Below, piece after piece: positions 23,401 through 33,262 of a stretch of DNA of 64,000 nt. Position numbers and translations under genes: made by a program. The DNA is from Diospyros lotus (Eukaryota > Streptophyta > Magnoliopsida > Ericales > Ebenaceae), in contig NC_068340.1 in the NCBI RefSeq assembly GCF_014633365.1, forward strand, positions 41,688,328 through 41,752,327, written 5' to 3'. The first letter of the stretch is position 1; each line of letters opens with the position of its first letter. Under the pieces are notes generated by a model, which saw nothing but the letters and a program-made list of their open reading frames with translations, searched no databases and was not told where the DNA came from.

Positions 23401-24513
23401 TCAATAATCAAATACACAGATCAATAACCAAATACACAAATACATAATCACTCATCCAATACAAAAATAAATACAAAAAAATCTCAAAATCACAAATCAG
23501 TCTAATCTGTTCCTCGTCGTTGCCGAAGAAGCTGTTGTCGTCGTCACCGCAACCTCCGCTGGTCACCACCGAAGAAGCTGCCGCAGCAGCCTCTGCTGGT
23601 TGCCGCCATCGCTATATTTGATCTTTGCAACTCGTCTGCCTTTGCTAGTGAATTTTGCCTTTGCTTTCGCCTTTGCCTGGAACTCATCTTCTTCGACTGT
23701 CCCCTCCCACCTCAGCTGCCCAAAAAAAGTTCTATTTGGGTCTCCTCTCAAATTATTTGAGTTGGGTCTAACTTTCATAGCAGACCCAAAATAAAAAATC
23801 AAGATATATGTAATATTTCTTTCTTTTTTTTTTTTTTTTGGGCAGATGGTGCTATGAAACAATTAGCGTCACTCAAGGAGGAGGCTGAAAATCTGACGCA
23901 AGAAGGGAAGAGGATTCGGACGGAACAGCATCAAGTAGTCAACTCTTATAGAAGCCATGTTACAGCACTCATGCTACTTAGCCTATTTTATGGCGTTGCC
24001 TCTATCTATCTCCAACTAAGTTACACCGATGAGGTTAAGATGACAATTCTCTTCTTCTTGGCCTTCGCGGTTGCCTTTAGGACGGCATTGACGAAGATCA
24101 AGAAAATATCTCAGTCGACTGGGGACCTCAGGAAAAGGCTGAAAAATTTGCAGGACCGAGTCACAGCTTTTCAAAACCGCAAGCCTCACAAGGGGGGAAA
24201 GAAACTGCCTCTTTGGCAAATTGAGGGGCTGGGGGAAGCCATGGCTAAGGCCACGGAGCTATTTAAATCAAAAGATGAGCAGGCCAACGAATCATCGGTG
24301 CTTCTCCCTCTAGCAGCTTGTGCAGTTGCACGTGGGCGCTGTATCCCTGGTCTTTCCCTCTCGCAGCTTGTGCAGTTGCTTGTTTTCATCTGGTTGCTCG
24401 CCTCTACACATCCCACTGTAAGAGCTACATCTATAAATGTATATATACACACACATATATATATATGCCAATATATTCTCTTGTCTGTCTTTCTCATGGC
24501 CATGAGTTCATGA
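17479..24513 (+). CDS. MCC-family membrane coiled-coil protein, apparently intact gene
   Basis: I do not recognise this family and assign no function. The best model joins coding exons 17479-17602 (exon begins at 17457 after TGTTGCAG), 17951-17992 and 23846-24513. The phases agree (1-1-0) and give 277 residues ending in TGA. Exon 1 opens with a hydrophobic stretch (residues 3-20, LVVVIAGAFTLCAAVI), a likely signal anchor. A lysine/arginine-rich linker with RRKKKSDSD follows. The large exon encodes a helical charged segment (EEAENLTQEGKRIRTEQ), two close hydrophobic helices (ALMLLSLFYGVASIYLQL and ILFFLAFAVAFRTAL), a second coiled coil (GDLRKRLKNLQDRV) and a hydrophobic tail. The exon-1 donor is GTTCTG, unusual but conserved in the 33-kb copy. 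Intron 2 is about 5.9 kb and holds a CACTA fragment, a SINE and a solo LTR. A membrane location is inferred from hydrophobicity only. Confidence 0.6.
18110..19003 (-). mobile_element. CACTA-type element fragment in intron 2
   Basis: Read on the minus strand, the right end begins CACTGGGAAAAGTTTC. This is followed by many short alternating motifs of the type GCGACGATTTTTAA / AAAATCGTCGC (18130-18480 and 18890-18975), which is the subterminal repeat pattern of plant CACTA elements. The left terminus is not visible and there is no transposase, so it is a truncated or non-autonomous element. It interrupts intron sequence that matches 33960-33990 in the sister gene (CTGTGG and CAGAGAGTT). Confidence 0.6.
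19216..19251 (+). other. Duplicated mini-exon in intron 2 of the MCC gene
   Basis: A 36-base exon-like segment lies between the acceptor TTTTTTGTAG and the donor GTGAGTTTGAT. It is a second version of the 42-base mini-exon at 17951-17992 and of 33726-33761. It reads GKLGSHDNKKSNG in the frame of the gene and its length is a multiple of three, so inclusion, skipping or alternative use would all keep the large exon in frame. It arose with the duplicated intron segment at 19005-19345. Confidence 0.45.
19345..22787 (-). mobile_element. tRNA-type SINE split by a solo LTR
   Basis: On the minus strand the two parts (22787-22710 and 19451-19359) form a body of about 170 bases followed by an A-run (the T-run at 19345-19358). 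The flanks TTCAATCAATTCTTTTT (19334-19350) and ATCAATCAACTCTTTTT (22788-22804) form an imperfect target duplication of about 16 bases. The rejoined target region reads as a Pol III B box (GGTTTGATTCC, one base from the GGTTCGANNCC consensus). A weak A-box candidate, TGGCTAAAAAATG, lies upstream. The family is not recognised. Confidence 0.6.
19452..22704 (-). mobile_element. Solo LTR, probably Ty3/gypsy type, TSD TCAAA
   Basis: The segment begins TGTAAGGCCCCG and ends CGGGGTCTTATA, so the ends are inverted copies of each other. It is flanked by a perfect 5-bp duplication TCAAA (19447-19451 and 22705-22709). The terminal TA instead of CA is one C-to-T change. Orientation is taken from similarity to the minus-strand LTR ending at 50640, which shares AGGTTGCCAC near its start, and from a TATA-like CTATAAATAG followed by a GGCCGA-rich stretch on the minus strand near 21840. 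No primer-binding site or pol gene is present. It lies within the SINE, in intron 2 of the intact gene and antisense to it. Confidence 0.8.
22806..23845 (+). other. 3' part of intron 2 of the MCC gene
   Basis: The first part (22806-23160) matches 33788-34080 of the sister gene (GACAGGATGTT, TTAGATCCTAACAAATACAATATTTTC, GTGGCTTTGTGATTTGC). It is followed by AT-rich repeats of AATCAAATACAYA (23270-23460) and a GCTGTTGTCGTCGTC-like stretch (23520-23620) of unknown origin. The intron ends in a long T-run and the acceptor GGGCAG before 23846. Confidence 0.5.
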
Positions 24514-24666
24514 ATTGTCACAGCTGCTGCTTTCAACCATTCTGCAAGGCTGTCTATTAATGCTAATCCACAGCGGAAAGGACTGGGAGTCTGGGATCAA
24601 GGGCGCTGCCCTGAGGAGGTGAACCATGAACTATGAAGCAATCAAGTCCCTGGACACAGTTTTCAG
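24514..24666 (+). other. Probable 3' untranslated region of the MCC gene
   Basis: The sequence after TGA is conserved with 1-115 and 46340-46497 (TTGTCACA, CAACCATTCT, CTATTAATGCTAATCCACAG, then GCGCTGCCCTGAGGAGGTGAAC). Its conservation between copies supports transcription or recent duplication. No clear AATAAA signal was pinned down before the MITE at 24667. Confidence 0.45.
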
Positions 24667-25428
24667 GCTTAGTTTGGGTAGGTTTTTTGTTTTTTTAGAG
24701 TTTTTAAGTTGACAGTGTTTAAACTGATTATAATATTTAAATTAGATAATATTTAAACTAATAATATATTTGAATAAATTTACTTTTAATCTATTAGTTA
24801 ATAGTTATGTATTTGATTCAAAAGAATTAATAATTTATTACAACTTGATAAAAAGACGAAAATAGATATATTATTAAATAATGTAAAATTTTATTATTAA
24901 ATATTGATAAATTATATATAATATATTTATTATATATCTTTATTATTGTTATATATAAATATGATAATTATATATATATATATATAAAACAGTTCGATCG
25001 GCCATGACAGCAACATGGAAAAGAAACACGGACAGAGAAGATGAGGGTAACGGATGACCAGTGATGCAATGGGAGCAACGGTCGATGCAGGCGATGGCAG
25101 CTAAGAAGCAATCGGTGGGGGTGATGGCAGTGGACAATGGTAGTGGGTAGAAGAGCTAAAGAACAAGGCCATAAGAGACAGAGGTTGAAGAAGAATGGCA
25201 TGATTGGAAATTAATAAAAATATAAGAATAAAATGATAAAATACTTGATCAACCCAACTTATAAATAATTAGCGTTTTGCAAAAGCTATCTCCCAATAAC
25301 ATTTGCAAAACGCATAGCTTTTGCGAAATGTTAGTGAGATGTACCCAAATATCTCACTGCTTTTCTTAATAAATTATAAGCTGTTGATACAGCTTATAAA
25401 CGAATAAATTGCTTTGCCAAACGAGTCC
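24667..25428. mobile_element. MITE-like insertion in duplication A copy 2
   Basis: The segment is missing from copy 1, where GTTTTCAGTCTTCC is continuous. The ends are roughly inverted, GGCTTAGTTTGGGTAGG against the complement of TTTGCCAAACGAGTCC, the GGCTYGTTTGG type seen in many plant MITEs. An inner inverted repeat (GCGTTTTGCAAAAGCT / AGCTTTTGCGAAATG, 25270-25330) is also present. The target duplication is unclear. Reading frames at 24950-25200 are not gene-like. Confidence 0.5.
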
Positions 25429-26407
25429 TCAATCTTCACTGTTTGTTTGTTTGTTTTTGTATTGAGTCAAGCTTTTACATAATCTTTTGGATATTTTTCA
25501 ATAAAAACAAGGAATGCAACACGTGCTATGCACGTGCAAGTTAAGAAATGCAATTGATAGTTAAAATTTAAAATTTGTTTAGGCAATATTTATATGAAGA
25601 TGAATTTGGATACAGTGGTATAATTGATTTGATGTTAAATATTATATATTAGTATGAGTTTAAATCTTATTCTCACCATAAATCTTTGTTTTCTGAATGA
25701 AATAGTCAAAAGAGTACTATTAAAATATTTTAGATTAAAAAAAGATTTAATTTCTTTAAAGATTCAAAAAGGGGTCTATTCTTTGCCCGCATTTTATATC
25801 ATATCATTGCCATGCACTAAAAGTCGTCTCTTCAAACTATATATATTCATTTTCCCTTTTCATTTTGGTATTGTCAGTTAATTTATCGTTTTTGCACTAC
25901 ATTTTCCTTCACATAAAACAGAAATTTGCATTTGCATCTGGTCCTAAATGACTAAAAATTATAACATTAGTCGATAAAGGTTGCAAATGCAATTAAATCG
26001 AATTGAGTCAAGTTTAGCTCAAGCGCTTGTTGGCAAGCGACAATAGCAACTAGCAATATTTGGCATTGAATATAGATTATCGAAAAAGGTGAATGGTTGC
26101 AAGCAGATGTAGACGTAGACAGTTGTAGACAACGAAGAAAGGGAATGATTGCAGGTATCGTTTCGATTAGAAAAGGTGAATGGTCATAGGCGATCACTAT
26201 CACTAAAAAAGGTAAATTATTGCAGGCATAAAATAACATGTTGTCGTTAGAGAAGATGGATGGTTGCAATCGTCACTCGCTTATCCTTTCTACCCTAATT
26301 CATCGTCAAGAACCACTGACGAGTTCCTAATATTTTTTCGATAAATTCTTTTTCTACAATTATTTCTTTTTTATACACATGCACGCGTGCGCAAACACAC
26401 ACATATA

Positions 26408-28782
26408 TCTATATAATAAAGCAAGAAGGTTTTTGAAATTGAGAGACAAATGTGAGGGGGACATTTTTGGATGGTTGAGATCAATAAATGGTTAAGATTA
26501 ATGGCTCAGATCAATTCTTTTTCCCCCCAAAACCATCCCATCCTCCCTCACCTCACGCACACACTCTGCCCAACCCGCTAACACACGCACACACTGTCTC
26601 TCTCTCTCTCTCTCCCTCTCTCTCTTCTCTCTCTCTCCCTCTCTCTTTCTCTCACAGTCACCCACTCACGCCATCGTCGCTGCCCCCCCTGTTGCGCCCA
26701 ACCGGCAGCCGCTCAATCGCCGTCGTCCCCCATCGGCCATACTGCCTCTCCCAACTTGAGATCTAGGTTTGCTGTGAAGCTTACTTGCAGCGATGGATGA
26801 CGAAGACATTCAGTCGGCGAAGGAGGAGGAAGCAGAGGAGGAAGCCGAGTAGGCCGTCGACAATGGCGAAGGTGAAGCGGTAGCAAGCAAGAGAAGAACG
26901 GCAGCGAGAAATCACGGCCGTCGGTGGCGCTCGATGGCGACCGACGGGTGAGTTACAGGAAGAAGACCGAGCCTGACGGAAAGGACCGCTGGAAGCTCAA
27001 TGTGTGTGTAGCTTCACTGTGTGTATATATTTTATGTATATAGATTTTATGTATGTATTGATTTGTCTCACTGTGTGTATATGCCTGAAGTTAACTGTGT
27101 GTGTGGCTCATTGTGTGTATGTATATATTACTATGTGTGTATGCCTGAAGCTCAGTGTGTGAGTATTACTTACTGTGTACATTTCTTCGCTTGATGCGTG
27201 TGTGTGTATTACTCACTGTGTACATTTCTTCGTTTGATGCTCACTGTGTGTGTGTATTACTCACTGTGCATGTAATATATGATTCAATTTGATTATGTAT
27301 GAATTATTTCAGGAATTGATTGGTTCAATTTGGTATATATTGATAGTTCAAATAATATACATTTTTGTAGTCCCTGATTCAATTTTATTCACAATATATT
27401 ATAAATTAAAATTAATTAGTATATATTTCTGTAGTTCTTGAAAACTATTAATTAAATGTAGCACATAAATTATTAATCAAATTTGAGAAATCATACTTTT
27501 AAATACACCATAGTTCAAATTTATATGTAAGGAGAATGACATTGATATACATGCTGATGCACTTAATTCTAAATTTTGTTTTTCACCTTTATTTCATATA
27601 ATATAGCTTTAGTTTTAATTAAATTTATATTATAATACTCTTAATTCTAAATAACTAAAAACAATCTCTTCATAAAATAAAAAAAATACAAAAATAATCC
27701 TCATAATTTATGTAGGATGATTTCTCTATTTTTTGATTTCAAATTTAAAATTATACTAAAAATAAAATTATTATTATTATTATCATCATCATCATACCTT
27801 AAAAACTTCAAGCACAATTTGCCCGGAAGCTCACTTAACCCAATATCAATAGTAAATCAAATTGCAAAACTTCAATCTAAATGCTAATTTCACATTATTG
27901 TGTAACTAAATTGAGAGTACATGACATTAGTGATACTTAATGTTGTTATTCGCGATAAGCGTGACCTTAATACTATTTACATTCATGAGGTAAGCATAAA
28001 AGTCACTTGAACATTGTATATACACTAGCGTATACTTGTGTCTGCGTGTGTGTGTGTGTGCGTTCGCGACTATGAAGGGGGGAAGTGGCCATCAACGATG
28101 CCCGAGGGGGGCAGCTATCAACGACAGCGGGCGAAGGAGAGGGTGGCGAGCGCCATGGCCGCTAAGGAGGGAGGGAGAGAGGGGAATCCAGGTTCCCTGA
28201 ACCCCAAAATTCAGGGAACTTGGGTTTCCTGACTCCCGAGGTTTGAGGAACTCGGGATTCAGGGAACCTCGGTTCCTCGAACCCTGAAAGTCAAGGAACT
28301 TGGGTTCCCCGAACCCAGCGTCCGCCATGGGCGGTCACCAATGCCCCCCCCAGCCGGGCGTTGATAGCCGCCAACAACCCTCCCAGCCATCAACGTTCCC
28401 CGAACCCAGCGATCGTCATGGGCGGCCGCCAACGCCTCCCTTCCGCCTGTTGACCGCCTCCCCCTATTGTTAATATTATTTACACCGTGTCTTTTATTTA
28501 AATACACGTGCCTCTATTCTAAAGATACATCTATTCCGTGCCTTTACATAATGCATTTTAATTTTAATATTATTTACACCATGTCTTTAAGCATGTTTAT
28601 ATTCATTTTTTTATAATTTCGTGTTTAAAAACTATACACATTGTCTTCATATACGTGATATAAGTGAGTTTAGACTTTCAGTTTAGTATGTGTCCAAGTT
28701 TAGTTTTTGATTATTTCGCGTTCAAATTTAATATTCGATTTTTTTTAGTTGCACCGTGCCTTTAGGCACGGGTTATCCCTAG
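26408..28782 (+). mobile_element. Helitron 1 (non-autonomous)
   Basis: It starts TCTATATAATAAAGC after A and ends CTAG before T. The terminal hairpin is CCGTGCC-TTTA-GGCACGG (28754-28771), eleven bases before the end. There is no target duplication, as expected for Helitrons. The paralogous empty site is the (TA)n tract near 2593-2615. The interior holds CT-rich sequence, an exon-like fragment (26791-26947), TGTG-rich repeats (27000-27270), AT-rich sequence, and a GGGTTCCCTGAACCC-rich stretch (28190-28410). No Rep/helicase was seen, so it is non-autonomous. Confidence 0.85.
26791..26947 (+). pseudogene. Exon-like host fragment inside Helitron 1
   Basis: The piece lies between an acceptor-like ACTTGCAG and a donor-like GTGAGT. 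It opens with ATG and an acidic frame (MDDEDIQSAKEEEAEEEAE), then a TAG stop. It is probably a gene fragment captured by the Helitron and since decayed. The source gene is not recognised. Confidence 0.4.
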
Positions 28783-29694
28783 TATATATATATTACAATA
28801 GATATATTAAGTATTTTCATGTATATGTGTACTTGTTATATGTCGACTAGATAGTGTTGGTTTTGGTTTCATGTCGGGTTAACCCAGCATTTTAAAAAGT
28901 TTAGATCATTCAACCTAGACAATGAAACATGAGACAATATCCAAATATAGATAAATAATACTAAATATATTCAATTTAATTATATTATTATAATAATTTA
29001 AAATTTAATAACTTTATATTAAATAATATATTTAAAAAATTATAAATAAATTTATTAAAATATTTATAAATAAGTTTGTTTACGAGCTATCACAAATTTT
29101 GAATCGCATATGTTTTTTTACAAATTTATAATCGAATATATTAGTACTAGGAATAACCCGTGCCTGAAGGCACGGTGCAACTAAAAAAAATCAAACGTTA
29201 AATTTGAACGCAAAATAATAAAGTATTGAACTCAGACACGTACTAAATTAAAACTCTAAACTCACCCTATATCACTGTTTTAAGACAATGTATATAATTC
29301 TTAAATACGAAATGATCAAATAATAAATATAAACATGCATTAAGTTGACAATCGTTTGATCATTTTTAATGTCGTGACTTTAGTGAAATAAAAAGGGTCA
29401 AAATGTGGATACTCTGTCAAAAATTTAACAGAGTATCCTCTGAAAATATGATACAACAAATATATCAATATATCTACAAAACTTATATATTTCATAATCA
29501 TAATCAAATCATGTCAAAAAACACCACATCTCTTTCATTTCCACTTCAAAACTTGATCTACTCAAGTCAAAAGGAAAAATAGCTTCGAAAGAGCAAAAAA
29601 GATGAAAATTCAAACATTCCACGCGTCCATAAATCATGCAAAAATCACATCTTCTTAAGTTCACTTCCTACCTCGGTTGGTCTTAGCAGCCTAC

Positions 29695-29788
29695 CTGTCT
29701 TTTCTTCTTCTTCACGCTTGATTTGGCAACCTTAAGGCTCCTATGCACAGCACTCAACCTTGCAAGTGCGGCATTTTTCAAATCAAGC
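29695..29788 (-). pseudogene. Second captured exon in Helitron 2
   Basis: A 94-base exon-like segment on the minus strand lies between the acceptor AATTATTGCAG and the donor GTAGGC. Its phase fits the LEUNIG-like exon (2 + 94 = 96 bases). Joined, it would read [20 protein letters not shown] followed by a lysine-rich tail, then stop shortly after. This is not the LisH sequence of LEUNIG, so it probably comes from another gene that I cannot name, making the element a potential exon-shuffling chimera. Confidence 0.45.
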
Positions 29789-31114
29789 CTGCAATAATTA
29801 TCAGCCATCTGTAATAAATTATATGGTAAAAAAGTGAGGATTCTTCTCGAAGTTAATATAACTAAAATTCCCCAAATGCAAAATTAGAAGAAAAAAAAAA
29901 TGATGAAAACAAAAGGTAAAATGGTAAGTCTTTGTAAAGAAAGTTAAATCCCAAGTTGCAGTGTAATCCACGAGTGAAAAAAATAAAGGGGGCGAGGGGT
30001 CAAACACCAAACATTAACTACACTTCAGCTTAGCACCAGAATTCTATTCTATTTTATTTTTGATGAGAAATTAGAACTAAAAATGCAATTGGATAATTTA
30101 TCATATTTACATAGTAGATTAAATGCTACTAACATTAAAGCTACTCATAAATAAAGCATTGAAAGATCCATTGGAGACCAGGGTTCTTCTCAAAAGTAAA
30201 AGCAAATTGCTGCAGAGAAAATTCTGAGGGAATATTCAAATTGTCTCTTTTTACAGCAAAATAAATTGACAGTACATTAGAACAACGCCTGCCAAACTGA
30301 AAATAGAATAAAGCAATCTCGCAAAAGTGCTATTCTTTCTCAAATCGCTGCGTGAAAATTGCATAATTTTAGTTTGGCAGCCTAGCAAAAGCAAGAAACG
30401 ACCCAAAAACAGAGGTTTGAGACCATTTCATCATCAAACGCCCATTTCACCAAAGAAAACCTCAGCCAACTAAACCCAAAACCTTGTTAAGCATTAAAAA
30501 CAAAAACCCAGAAGCTCAAGGAGCTATATGCTTGCCATCAGAGCTGGAAAACAAAGCAAAATTAGGAATAATCGAAATAGACCCACCAAAGCCGCAGCTC
30601 GCGATCATGTATTTACAGCTCGTTTTTGCCCCTATCTTCAACAAACAGATCATATGGACCGATCAAGATGGTCCAAATAAATGATAATCAAAGCAGTGAA
30701 ATTAATCAACCTATTTACAAAACTTATATATTTCATAATCATAATCAAATCATGTCATATGTACACTAAAATCCAACTATATACTAATTACCACAACACC
30801 ATTCTTCATACACAAACAACTATATCAATACAATGAATATAAACATGTCATTGTATCAATCCAAATCCGTAGTTGGAAAATGTACAACAATAAAATGGAA
30901 AATGATAAAATGCATACGACTTTTATATGCCTTTAGGTACGGGTCAAAGTAATCACGGATATACACATCTAGCTTTATCAGGGGAAAAAGTGATCTTCGT
31001 ATAAACAGAATCTGACAATGAAAATTGGTGTTCAAGAAATTCAAACTCAAAGCTGAGTTAAATTTCTATGACTTAAAACAACAGAAGGTAATGAAGATTA
31101 AAAATAACACTCAC

Positions 31115-31146
31115 ATTTTGTCGGCTTCCCAGTTGTTCTGCGACAT
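31115..31146 (-). pseudogene. Captured exon matching the N-terminus of LEUNIG/LEUNIG_HOMOLOG
   Basis: On the minus strand an ATG opens the peptide MSQNNWEADK and the exon ends two bases into the next codon at a consensus donor, AAAAT|GTGAGTG. The peptide is almost identical to the conserved start of the plant Groucho/Tup1-like co-repressor LEUNIG (from family knowledge, one substitution from what I recall). The LisH domain that should follow is absent, so this is a gene fragment and not a functional gene. The sequence upstream (31150-31460) may be its captured leader. Confidence 0.6.
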
Positions 31147-32330
31147 TTTGTTCAATCCAATGGTTTCTTCCACTTCCACTCCATCAACCTAATACAACCT
31201 AATATTTGCATCTTTAAGTATTAGTGGGAAAGAATACAGAGATTGAGGCGAGAAATAGTGGGAAAGATCGGCGATTTGACAGTCACTCTCCGATTCACCG
31301 ATTTGTTTTATGATTCCGAACCGAAAGCAACGGAGATTTGACAGAACGAAAAGCAACGGCTGATCTGTTTTTCGATTTGGAAACCAGTTCTTACGAACAG
31401 AAACCGCAATCAAACAAAACAAATCGGTTGGACAACTTATAAGATATCTTATCGAAAGGGGCTGTTGAGTTTGAGAACTGAAACATCGACTCTCAGACGA
31501 AGCCGATCGATTTGAGAAGACAGATCGGCATCTACAAAGAGGGGCAACAGCCTCTGCAAATCCCCAGCTCTCTGAACAGAAACCGCTACATATACATAGA
31601 TACATATACACACACAGAACACACACACACACAACGCGGCCGTCGCACACACCCATACACACACACAACACACACATACATATACACAGATACATATACA
31701 CAACAAAAATCACAAGATATCTTACCAAAATGGGCTGTTGAGTTTGAGAACTGAGGGGGGGTTGGTGACGGCTAGCAGGGGGGAGGGGCGGGCGTTGGCT
31801 GCCGCTGCCCATGACGACCGATGGGTTCGGGGAACGTTGATGGCTGAGAGGGGGTTGGTGGCGGCCATCAGCGGTCGACCGACCGGGGGGGGTTGGTGAC
31901 CGCCCATGGCAGACGTTGGGTTCGGGGATCCTGGGTTTGCAAGAGAGAAAGAGAGAGGGAGAGAGAGAGAGAGAGAGAGAGTGACTGAGGGAGTGGGTGG
32001 GTGGATGGGTTGTAAGAGAGTGAAAGATGTCTCTCATATTGGGCGGGAAGTGAAATTAATCCCAACCATTCACTAACACTCAAAACTCATCTAAACCACT
32101 AAAAAAATGTCTCCCTCACATTCGTCTATAGATTTCAAAAACCATCCTCCCTTATTATATAGATTTATGAATATCCAATTGAATATATTCATGAGATTTA
32201 ACGAGTCAAATTTTACTGAAGTCAATCTCAGTTCAATTACAAATCGAGTTTCAAAATTAAGTTCAATTTCATATTATTTATCATAATAAATGAATTTAAA
32301 CGAGTTGAATTAAACAGTGAACATTGCTCT

Positions 32331-33200
32331 ACTTATTTGCAACTCTATTGGTCAATATTACGTAATAAGATAAAGACTCGATATGAAGCCTAGATAATGA
32401 AGCCTAGATAAAATATCTTGTAAGATTCACTCGGTGTCGAAGTCAATCTTACGCTCAGATAAGCAAATGGGCACTAAATAAATGGTTGAGACTGTCATTA
32501 GAATAGTAAAAAACGGACGCAGACACAGTCCACCATACAAACAAAGACTTGCTGTGACTTGACCTTTCTCCGTGGTTCTTTTTTGCAGTATCCTCTGAGT
32601 GCACCTTTGTTTCCATTTCTTCGATGGAAGAATGGTGCAGATGATGTACTACTCTCCAACTGGTAAGATATCAACCCTTTTCCATAAGCTTTTTTTTCCC
32701 AGAAAATGAAAATATCTTCTGGGTTCATGAAACTGAAACTCTTCTCTCCTTTTGCTCTTGACATGTATGAACATGTCAATATACTGAATAGAAATCATAT
32801 AGGTGTTAGTGATAAATGAACAGAAATCATGAAAAAAAGATCCAAGTAATTTCTACTTTTTCTAATTTCCATGTTCAGCTGATTTGCCCATTTTGAACAT
32901 TCTGGCTGAAATCAGACAGACAAAGCGGTAAATAAATTGAATTCTGATCTTTCTGTTTTGAATTGGGCTTAAGGAAATCATTATTGATTCTTTTTTGGAT
33001 GGATGAATGACAAAGTAAAATGGGAAAGGGACGGTATCTTGTGTTCTTATGAACTTGGTTTTTCTGGCAAGTATCTGTAACTCTTAGATTTGATCACTAT
33101 GGGAGCTTAAACTGTAGTTAACATTATTGATTATCCTGGCAAGTTCTTCTTTGACATTTCGTTTCATCAGTTTGTGGAAAATCAACTTAATCTGTCGCAG
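32331..33200 (+). other. 5' region of the frameshifted MCC copy
   Basis: It contains a leader exon (32589-32662) after TTTTTTGCAG and before GTAAGATATC, followed by an intron that matches 14920-15510 of the intact gene (GGCTGAAATCAGACAGA, GATTCTTTTTTGG, GGCAAGTATCTGTA). The intron ends at TCTGTCGCAG. The first leader exon seen at 14270 was not found here, perhaps because it was lost at the duplication edge. Confidence 0.5.
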
Positions 33201-33262
33201 GGTGAAAGAAGTTGCCTTCAAGAAACAAGATTTGGGCTCGAGGCCAACAACAGGACGGCAAG

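Larger units (their letters stand above)
29147..32163 (-). mobile_element. Helitron 2 (non-autonomous, with captured exons)
   Basis: On the minus strand it starts TCTATATAATAAGGGAGG (32163) and ends CTAG (29150-29147), with the hairpin CCGTGCC-TTCA-GGCACGG just inside the 3' end. It sits between A and T without a target duplication. Copy 1 of the duplication has the uninterrupted site near 2947-2962 (ATTAATATTTATAAATC). Its first bases closely match Helitron 1 (GGTTTTTGAAAT, GACRAATGTGAGGG), so both belong to one family. The interior carries gene-derived exons and (CA)n repeats (31580-31710). Confidence 0.85.
24560..32330 (+). repeat. Segmental duplication A, copy 2
   Basis: This is collinear with 1-3110 but expanded by a MITE (24667-25428), Helitron 1 (26408-28782) and Helitron 2 (29147-32163). 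Removing these restores near-continuous alignment. It ends at about 32330 shortly before the next MCC copy begins. Confidence 0.8.

Noticed and set aside
31189..32037. 282-codon open frame on the minus strand
   Set aside because: It runs through (CA)n/(GA)n repeats in Helitron 2 and gives long runs of Ser/Leu and Cys/Val. No protein-like structure.
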